12,316 nucleotides of DNA from an uncultured Alphaproteobacteria bacterium (GTDB lineage Bacteria; Pseudomonadota; Alphaproteobacteria; Puniceispirillales; UBA1172). Location of the stretch: assembly GCA_913056245.1 (NCBI GenBank), contig CAJXME010000013.1, positions 1 to 12,316 on the forward strand, written 5' to 3'. Below are positions 7,489 through 12,316 of this stretch, one piece after another (positions within the stretch are counted from its first letter, which is position 1; each line of letters starts with the position of its first letter). A model generated the notes under the pieces. That model searched no databases and had not been told where the DNA came from. It was given only the letters and a program-made list of their open reading frames with translations. The translations under genes and the position numbers were made by a program.

Positions 7489-8625
7489 ATGACGAAAAAA
7501 TCATCCATTTTAAGCCATCAACCAAACCGCCGCCAGGTGCTGGGTTATGGCGCGGCGACGGCGCTGGCTATGCCGTTTATTTCACGCGCTTGGGCAGCGC
7601 CGATTGAAATCAATATGCTCGCTTGGTATGGCCATGGTGAGCCTGATATCGTCAGCGAATTTGAAGCCGCCAATAACGTCAAATTCAAGCCGAAATACTA
7701 CGCTGGTGGGGACAATATGCTTGGCCTCATCGCGCAATCGCCTCCTGGCACCTATGATTTGATTCTATCGGATGGGGAATTTGTCCAGCAGTTGAACCAA
7801 GCCGGCTATATCGAAGAATTGAACGCCGGTGATTATCCGTTTGACGATATGCTCTATGAAGATTTCAAAAACTTCCCCGGGCATTGGAAAGATGGCAAAC
7901 TTTATTCGATGATGGTGCGTTTTGGTCATCTCGGGGTGTCCTATAATAAAAACGCCATCACCGCCGAAGAAGCGATGAGCTATTCCTGCTTCTGGAAAGA
8001 AAACGTCAAGGGCAAGGTTGGTCACTTTGACTGGCATCTGCCAAGCCTTGGCATGATGAGCCTTTACAACGGCAATGGCGCGGGCTTGTGGGACCTCACC
8101 GACAGCCAATGGGATAAGGTTCAGGACACCACCCTATCCTTGCGGCCTCAAGTCGGCGGTTACTTCGATTATGGCGGGACTTTTAACTCGCTCAAAAACG
8201 GTGAAATGCTCGCCATGTGCGGCATTGGTGACTGGATCACAGGCGTGCTAGAAAAAGACGGCGCGCCCGTGGGCTCCGTGGTGCCAAAAGAAGGCGGCAT
8301 CCAATGGACGGAATCCTATTGCATCGGTAAAGGCAGTGAGAAAGCCGATATCGTCAATAAGTTCATCCAATATATGCTGTCGCCGGAAGGTCAGGTCAAA
8401 TCGGCGCAAATGGCCGCTTACCCCGGCTTTGCGATCACCAAATCAGGCCGCGCTAAATTGATCGATGTCGACCGCAAAGAAGCCGAACGCACCGGTCAGA
8501 TTGATGGCATGGCCAATGATCCGATCGCGTTGATCAAGGAAGGCCGCATCCATTACCGCAACATTCCGGTTCAGCAATCGCTTGAAGACTGGAATGATTT
8601 CTGGTCGGAATATAAAAACGCCTAA
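7489..8625 (+). CDS. PotD-like ABC transporter solute-binding protein, Tat-exported
   Basis: Periplasmic binding protein of 378 residues for a spermidine/putrescine-type importer. The N-terminus carries a twin-arginine signal: NRRQVLGYGAATALAMPF (13-30) with Arg14-Arg15 and a cleavage site after AWA (near 36). It would therefore be exported folded. The mature part begins with INMLAWYGHGEPDIVSEFE, the usual opening strand and helix of the PotD/PotF group, and TYDLILSDGEFVQQL follows the family's first-domain pattern. Near the C-terminus KFIQYMLSPEGQ is the common 'family 1' helix. A strong ribosome-binding site, AGGAGG at 7474-7479, precedes the ATG by 9 bases. It is the first gene of the operon with two permeases, an ATPase and a hydrolase. 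Polyamine specificity should not be assumed, because this family also binds other cationic or amide compounds. Confidence 0.92.
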   Translation: MTKKSSILSHQPNRRQVLGYGAATALAMPFISRAWAAPIEINMLAWYGHGEPDIVSEFEAANNVKFKPKYYAGGDNMLGLIAQSPPGTYDLILSDGEFVQQLNQAGYIEELNAGDYPFDDMLYEDFKNFPGHWKDGKLYSMMVRFGHLGVSYNKNAITAEEAMSYSCFWKENVKGKVGHFDWHLPSLGMMSLYNGNGAGLWDLTDSQWDKVQDTTLSLRPQVGGYFDYGGTFNSLKNGEMLAMCGIGDWITGVLEKDGAPVGSVVPKEGGIQWTESYCIGKGSEKADIVNKFIQYMLSPEGQVKSAQMAAYPGFAITKSGRAKLIDVDRKEAERTGQIDGMANDPIALIKEGRIHYRNIPVQQSLEDWNDFWSEYKNA

Positions 8626-8646
8626 TCGGCTTTTTCACCTATCGCG

Positions 8647-8673
8647 CAGGACGGAGTCTTTGGCTCTGTCCTG
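8647..8673 (+). repeat. Strong stem-loop between binding-protein and permease genes
   Basis: CAGGACGGAG (8647-8656) pairs with CTCTGTCCTG (8664-8673) over ten base pairs (one of them G-U) with a 7-base loop. No T-run follows, so it does not look like a full intrinsic terminator. In operons where the binding protein must exceed the permeases, such intergenic stems commonly protect the upstream mRNA 3' end or cause partial termination. That role is inferred here from position. Confidence 0.6.
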
Positions 8674-8712
8674 TCGTCATTGACCTTCGCACTGGCCATC
8701 CGGGGGATGCTC

Positions 8713-9615
8713 ATGCCCAGCGCTGATCGATCAGCACCATCACTCGCAAAAGACCAGACGTCAGGGGGACGTGTGGCGCATTGGCCTGTCTTCAAATACG
8801 CCATGCGCCTGCCTATTGTGATCTGGCAAGGGCTGTTTTTCATCGCGCCTTTAATCTTCATGGTGGCGATGTCCTTCTTCGTTGTCCGCAATTATCGGAT
8901 GACCGAAGATTTTGTCATGAAAAACTGGCTCAAGATGATGAGCCGTGATTATTTCTGGGACAGTTACGCCCTGACCTTTGGTTTGGCGACGCTATCGACC
9001 ATCGTGGTGATGACCGTTGCCTTCCCCGCCGCTTACACGCTGGCCTTTCGTGTTTCCGATAGCACCCGCCGCTGGGCGGTGTTTTTGCTGATCATCCCCT
9101 TTTTCACCAGTTATCTGGTGCGGATATTTTCATGGTATGTGATCCTTGCGGAAAGCGGGGTGATCAACGCCATGCTCAGTTATATTGGCCTTGGCCCTTA
9201 TGTCATGCTCAACACCAAATTCGGCACGATTGTTGGCTATATGACCTTGACCCTGCCGCTGGTCATCATCCTGCAAACCTTTTCGCTCGCCAATATTGAC
9301 CGCTCGCTGATCGAGGCCGCGCATAATTTAGGATGCAAGCCGTGGCGCACGATTTATCGCGTGATTTTGCCCTTGGCGCGAACCGGGCTGATCATCGCGG
9401 CGGTATTTTGTTTCATTTTATCCTTTGGTGATTTTGTCAGCCCTTATTATTTGGGCGGCTCAAAACCGCCGACCTTACCGATCCTGATTATCGATACGGT
9501 CAAATCGGGGCAGCAATGGCCGCGCGCCGCGGTGGTGGCCGTGGTGATGATGGTGACGCTTTTTGCGGTGGCTTTCGCGGGCATCGCCTCTGCTTATCGC
9601 CGGAGGGGATCATGA
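8713..9615 (+). CDS. ABC transporter permease, PotB-like
   Basis: Inner-membrane permease of the binding-protein-dependent transport family, 300 residues from this start. A hydrophilic tail of about 30 residues precedes the first helix (about 35-57). Further helices lie near 85-113, 120-145, 172-192, 222-242 and at the C-terminus. The cytoplasmic EAA loop that docks with the ATPase reads EAAHNLGCKPWRTIYRVILP (201-220). Three in-frame starts exist: TTG at 8680 and ATG at 8707 and 8713. The GGGGG run at 8702-8706 abuts 8707 but is 6 bases from 8713, which favours 8713. The end overlaps the next gene (ATGA, 9612-9615), so translation is coupled. It forms the channel with the next permease. The gap of 87 bases from the binding-protein gene contains a stem-loop. 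Confidence 0.9.
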   Translation: MPSADRSAPSLAKDQTSGGRVAHWPVFKYAMRLPIVIWQGLFFIAPLIFMVAMSFFVVRNYRMTEDFVMKNWLKMMSRDYFWDSYALTFGLATLSTIVVMTVAFPAAYTLAFRVSDSTRRWAVFLLIIPFFTSYLVRIFSWYVILAESGVINAMLSYIGLGPYVMLNTKFGTIVGYMTLTLPLVIILQTFSLANIDRSLIEAAHNLGCKPWRTIYRVILPLARTGLIIAAVFCFILSFGDFVSPYYLGGSKPPTLPILIIDTVKSGQQWPRAAVVAVVMMVTLFAVAFAGIASAYRRRGS

Positions 9616-10418
9616 ATCGCGACCGTCTGTTGAAAGGATTTCTCTTCGGGTATTTGGCGTTGGTCTTTGTCTTTATCTTCGCGCCAATCCTGTTCAGCAT
9701 TATCTTTTCGTTCAATTCCGATCGCTTCCCCACCATTCCTTTGGGCGGGTTCACCCTGAAATGGTACGAAACGATTTGGCAAGACCCTGATGTTTGGGAA
9801 GCCGCGCGCACCAGTTTGATGGTATCGATCTCTGTGGCCATCACCGCCACTTGCCTTGGTTTTGCCACCGCCTATACCGATTACCGCTATCAATTCAAAC
9901 TCAAGCCGCTTTATCTGGCCTTGATTTTACTGCCGCCGACAATTCCATTGATCATCATGGCGCTGGCCATGTTGGCGTGGTTCGCCAAGATTGGCCTATC
10001 GGGGCAGGTCGTCTCCATCATCATTGCCCATACGGTGCTGACCGCGCCTTTTGCCATGGCGATTATTCGGCTCCGGCTCAGCCAGATGGACGCAAGCCTT
10101 GAAGCGGCGGCGTGGAATCTGGGCGCCGATCAATGGCGCGCCTTGCGGCTGGTGATCATTCCGTTTTGCAAGCCGGCGATCATCTCATCCTTTTGCCTGA
10201 CAGCGGCGGTATCCTTTGATGAATTTGCCATCGCTTGGTTTATCTCAGGGCTGAATAAAACGATCCCCGTGGTTATTCTTGAAATTGTCACGGGCAATAT
10301 CGACCCTCAAGTCAACGCCATCGGCAGTTTTGTCTTCCTGACCTCAATGACCCTCGTGATCATCGCCCAAGTGGTGCTGATGACCAAAGAAAAGAAAGAA
10401 AAGGACCATCATGGCTAA
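9612..10418 (+). CDS. ABC transporter permease, PotC-like
   Basis: Second inner-membrane permease subunit, 268 residues, the usual length for PotC-type proteins. The first helix is about 9-34, with further helices near 67-88, 100-126, 133-153, 188-208 and a last one near 233-258. The EAA loop is EAAAWNLGADQWRALRLVIIP (164-184). A longer open frame begins at 9516, but the ATG at 9612 is preferred. GGAGGGG at 9602-9608 gives an ideal ribosome-binding site, the protein then begins MNRDRLLKGFLFGYL as in relatives, and the start overlaps the previous stop by four bases. The 3' end overlaps the ATPase gene by eight bases. It pairs with the preceding permease to form the membrane pore of the importer. 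Confidence 0.92.
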   Translation: MNRDRLLKGFLFGYLALVFVFIFAPILFSIIFSFNSDRFPTIPLGGFTLKWYETIWQDPDVWEAARTSLMVSISVAITATCLGFATAYTDYRYQFKLKPLYLALILLPPTIPLIIMALAMLAWFAKIGLSGQVVSIIIAHTVLTAPFAMAIIRLRLSQMDASLEAAAWNLGADQWRALRLVIIPFCKPAIISSFCLTAAVSFDEFAIAWFISGLNKTIPVVILEIVTGNIDPQVNAIGSFVFLTSMTLVIIAQVVLMTKEKKEKDHHG

Positions 10419-11499
10419 TGCGCTGGTAGAATTTGATTCCGTGGTCAAACGGTTTGGTGATTTCACCGCGGTGGAAACCATGAATTTCACCATCGATGAA
10501 GGGGAATTCATCGCCATCATGGGGCCGTCGGGATGCGGCAAGACCACAACCTTGCGCATGCTGGCGGGGTTAGAAGAGCCGAGCGAAGGTCAAATTCGCA
10601 TGCAGGGGCAGGTCATGAACCAAGTGCCGCCCCATGAACGCGACACCCCCATGGTTTGGCAATCGCTGGCGCTGTTTCCTTTTCTCAACGCGCGGGAAAA
10701 TGTTGAATTCGGGCTTCAGATGCGTGGGGTTGATGCCGCTACCCGCCGCCGCAAAGCCCTAGAATGGCTTGACCGGCTTGAGATTGGCGAGTTCGCCGAA
10801 CGCGATGTCAGCAGCCTTTCCGGGGGGCAAAAACAGCGGGTGGCGCTGGCGCGTTCGCTGGTCACGGAGCCTAAAATCCTGTTATTGGATGAGCCGCTAT
10901 CCGCCCTCGATGCCAATTTGGTGATCCGCATGCAATCGATGCTGACCCGCTTGCAACGGGAATTGGGCATTACATTTGTTTACGTTACCCATTCCCAATC
11001 CGAGGCATTTGCCATGGCGGATCGCGTGGTGATCATGTCGCGGGGGCATATCGCGCAAGTCGGCACCCCGAAAGATATTTATCGCGCGCCAGCCAATCGT
11101 TTCGTCGCGGAATTTGTTGGCCGCAACAACATCATCAGCGGTCATGTCAAATCCGCGACGGCGAAAACCGTTACCCTTGAAGGCAGTCTTGGCACGTTCA
11201 AACTTAACCTTGGAGAGCGACCAAAGCCAGCAATTGGCGAAGCCGGGCAATTTGTGATCGCGGCTGATCTTGTCCATCTTTCCGCGAGCCGTCCGAAATC
11301 GGAAAATGTGCTGGAATGCTCGCTCATCTCCGAAGAATTTATCGGCTCTGTGGTCACCTTGTTCTTAGAAGCCCCTGATGGCAGTGAATTTAAGGTTCAA
11401 GTCCAAGAGCGGGAATTGGCCGATATGGATTTGAAACACACCGATAAAATCTTTGTGCGCTGGGCTTCGGAACGCGCGCATTATATCTGCGCGGGGTAA
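10411..11499 (+). CDS. ABC transporter ATP-binding protein, PotA-like
   Basis: Cytoplasmic ATPase of 362 residues that powers the importer. All nucleotide-binding motifs are present: Walker A GPSGCGKTT (38-46), Q-loop Gln84 (VWQSLALFP), signature LSGGQKQR (136-143), Walker B ILLLDEP (156-162), D-loop SALD (164-167) and switch His194 (VTHSQSEA). The region after about residue 240 is a TOBE-type C-terminal regulatory domain typical of PotA/MalK-like subunits (about 240-362), ending in a VRWASERAHYI strand. All catalytic residues look intact. The start lies inside the previous permease gene (8-base overlap), and the hydrolase gene follows after 40 bases. The likely partners are the two permeases just upstream. 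Confidence 0.94.
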   Translation: MANALVEFDSVVKRFGDFTAVETMNFTIDEGEFIAIMGPSGCGKTTTLRMLAGLEEPSEGQIRMQGQVMNQVPPHERDTPMVWQSLALFPFLNARENVEFGLQMRGVDAATRRRKALEWLDRLEIGEFAERDVSSLSGGQKQRVALARSLVTEPKILLLDEPLSALDANLVIRMQSMLTRLQRELGITFVYVTHSQSEAFAMADRVVIMSRGHIAQVGTPKDIYRAPANRFVAEFVGRNNIISGHVKSATAKTVTLEGSLGTFKLNLGERPKPAIGEAGQFVIAADLVHLSASRPKSENVLECSLISEEFIGSVVTLFLEAPDGSEFKVQVQERELADMDLKHTDKIFVRWASERAHYICAG

Positions 11500-11539
11500 T
11501 CTTTAACCAAAGCGCGGGCATTATTTGGAGGAAGAGACG

Positions 11540-12316
11540 ATGATCAAGAACCCTATTCCTTGGCCGAATGGCGCCCGATGCGCTTGCGTCATTTCCTTTG
11601 ATATGGATGCCGATAGCCTTATTCATATCGCCAAGCCTGACGATTCCCATGATCGGCTTTACCCCATCAGCATGGGGCGTTATGGGCCGACCGTCGCGGT
11701 GCCGCGCATCTTAGAGACCTATCGGCGGCTGGGCATTGAGCAATCTTTTTTCCTGCCCGGGTGGTGCATTGAAACCTATCCTGACGCAGTGGAAGCCATC
11801 CTCAAAGGCGGGCATGAGATTGGCCATCACGGCTATTTGCACGAAGACCCGATTGACGCGCCTGATCAGCGGATGTGGTTTGAAAAAGCGTTGGATGCGC
11901 ATCGGCGGTATTTCGGCGACACCCCAGCGGGTTATCGCGCGCCGGTCTATAACATCAATCAAGAGGTGGTTGATCTTTTGGTGGAACATGGATTTCGGTA
12001 TGATTCATCCATGATGGCCGATGACATCCCCTATCGATTGGAAACCGCCAAAGGCGGGTTATGGGAAATGCCCGTACATTGGGGAACAGATGATTGGCCG
12101 CCTTTCGCGCATTATGCGGAAATCGGCTATATGATGCCCGTGCAATCGCCATCCGCGGGTCTTGCTGGGTTTTGGGAAGAATTTGATGCCGCCTATGACG
12201 CGGGCGGGTTTTTCATGCTGATCGTGCATCCTTTCTTGACCGGTCGATTGGCGCGCTGGCGGCAGGTGGAACAATGGCTTGAAGAAACGCTCAACACCCA
12301 AGACGTGTGGTTCGCG
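11540..12316 (+). CDS. Polysaccharide-deacetylase (NodB-fold) family hydrolase, PuuE-like, partial
   Basis: Cytoplasmic (no signal peptide) NodB-fold hydrolase, open to the window end after 259 residues; the 3' end is missing. Metal-dependent family motifs are visible: SFDMDAD (19-25) supplying Asp21 and Asp23, the histidine segment HEIGHHGYLH (92-101), RAPVYN (133-138), YDSSM (154-158) and VHPFLTGR (229-236). The DMDAD form of the first motif and the lack of export signal suggest the PuuE (metal-independent or metal-light allantoinase) and related cyclic-amide hydrolase branch, rather than a cell-wall chitin or peptidoglycan deacetylase. GGAGGAAGAG at 11527-11536 is a strong ribosome-binding site. 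It follows the ATPase gene by 40 bases, so it probably acts on the imported substrate. The substrate itself is not known from sequence. Confidence 0.85.
   Translation, partial: MIKNPIPWPNGARCACVISFDMDADSLIHIAKPDDSHDRLYPISMGRYGPTVAVPRILETYRRLGIEQSFFLPGWCIETYPDAVEAILKGGHEIGHHGYLHEDPIDAPDQRMWFEKALDAHRRYFGDTPAGYRAPVYNINQEVVDLLVEHGFRYDSSMMADDIPYRLETAKGGLWEMPVHWGTDDWPPFAHYAEIGYMMPVQSPSAGLAGFWEEFDAAYDAGGFFMLIVHPFLTGRLARWRQVEQWLEETLNTQDVWFA

Noticed and set aside
8626..8680. Intrinsic terminator between the binding-protein and permease genes.
   Set aside because: The stem is strong but no T-tract follows, and the downstream genes clearly belong to the same importer, so it is listed as a stem-loop instead.
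9516..9611. A 32-codon upstream extension of the second permease.
   Set aside because: It overlaps the preceding permease coding sequence, is Gly/Arg-rich unlike a permease start, and the ATG at 9612 has a far better ribosome-binding site.

Overview
The window looks like a chromosomal stretch of a Gram-negative proteobacterium. It encodes a periplasmic adaptor plus RND pump, two periplasmic solute-binding proteins (one Sec-type, one twin-arginine) and matching inner-membrane ABC components. GC content looks moderate (judged by eye, not counted). The gene families and style suggest an alphaproteobacterium, but this is inference and no rRNA or marker gene is present. I see no tRNA, rRNA, CRISPR array, insertion sequence, phage gene or toxin-antitoxin pair.

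Left half, all on the minus strand. Reading rightmost to leftmost, the first pair is a BtpA/SgcQ-like TIM-barrel protein (7303-6560) overlapping an adenine-phosphoribosyltransferase-like protein (6563-5937). Next is a multidrug-type efflux pair: adaptor (5860-4631) and RND permease (4618-1439). Last are a YnjB-type solute-binding protein (1276-56) and the first codons of a membrane protein (40-1), probably the YnjC-type permease of the same transporter.

Right half, all on the plus strand. This is a complete spermidine/putrescine-type ABC importer: Tat-exported binding protein (7489-8625), two permeases (8713-9615 and 9612-10418) and an ATPase (10411-11499). It is followed by a NodB-fold deacetylase or cyclic-amide hydrolase of the PuuE type, cut by the window end (11540-12316). 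Overlapping starts and stops (ATGA at 9612-9615; 8 bases at 10411-10418) and short gaps support one operon. A strong stem-loop without a T-tract lies between the binding-protein and permease genes.

The two halves diverge from a 185-bp region (7304-7488) holding a plausible minus-strand promoter and an overlapping imperfect palindrome. The most interesting reading is that the importer, the hydrolase and the divergent TIM-barrel/phosphoribosyltransferase pair form one uptake-and-salvage pathway for an unidentified small nitrogenous or nucleobase-like compound. Each family is recognisable. The joint function is inference. The phosphoribosyltransferase carries substitutions at positions usually conserved in adenine phosphoribosyltransferase, which argues against a simple housekeeping role.
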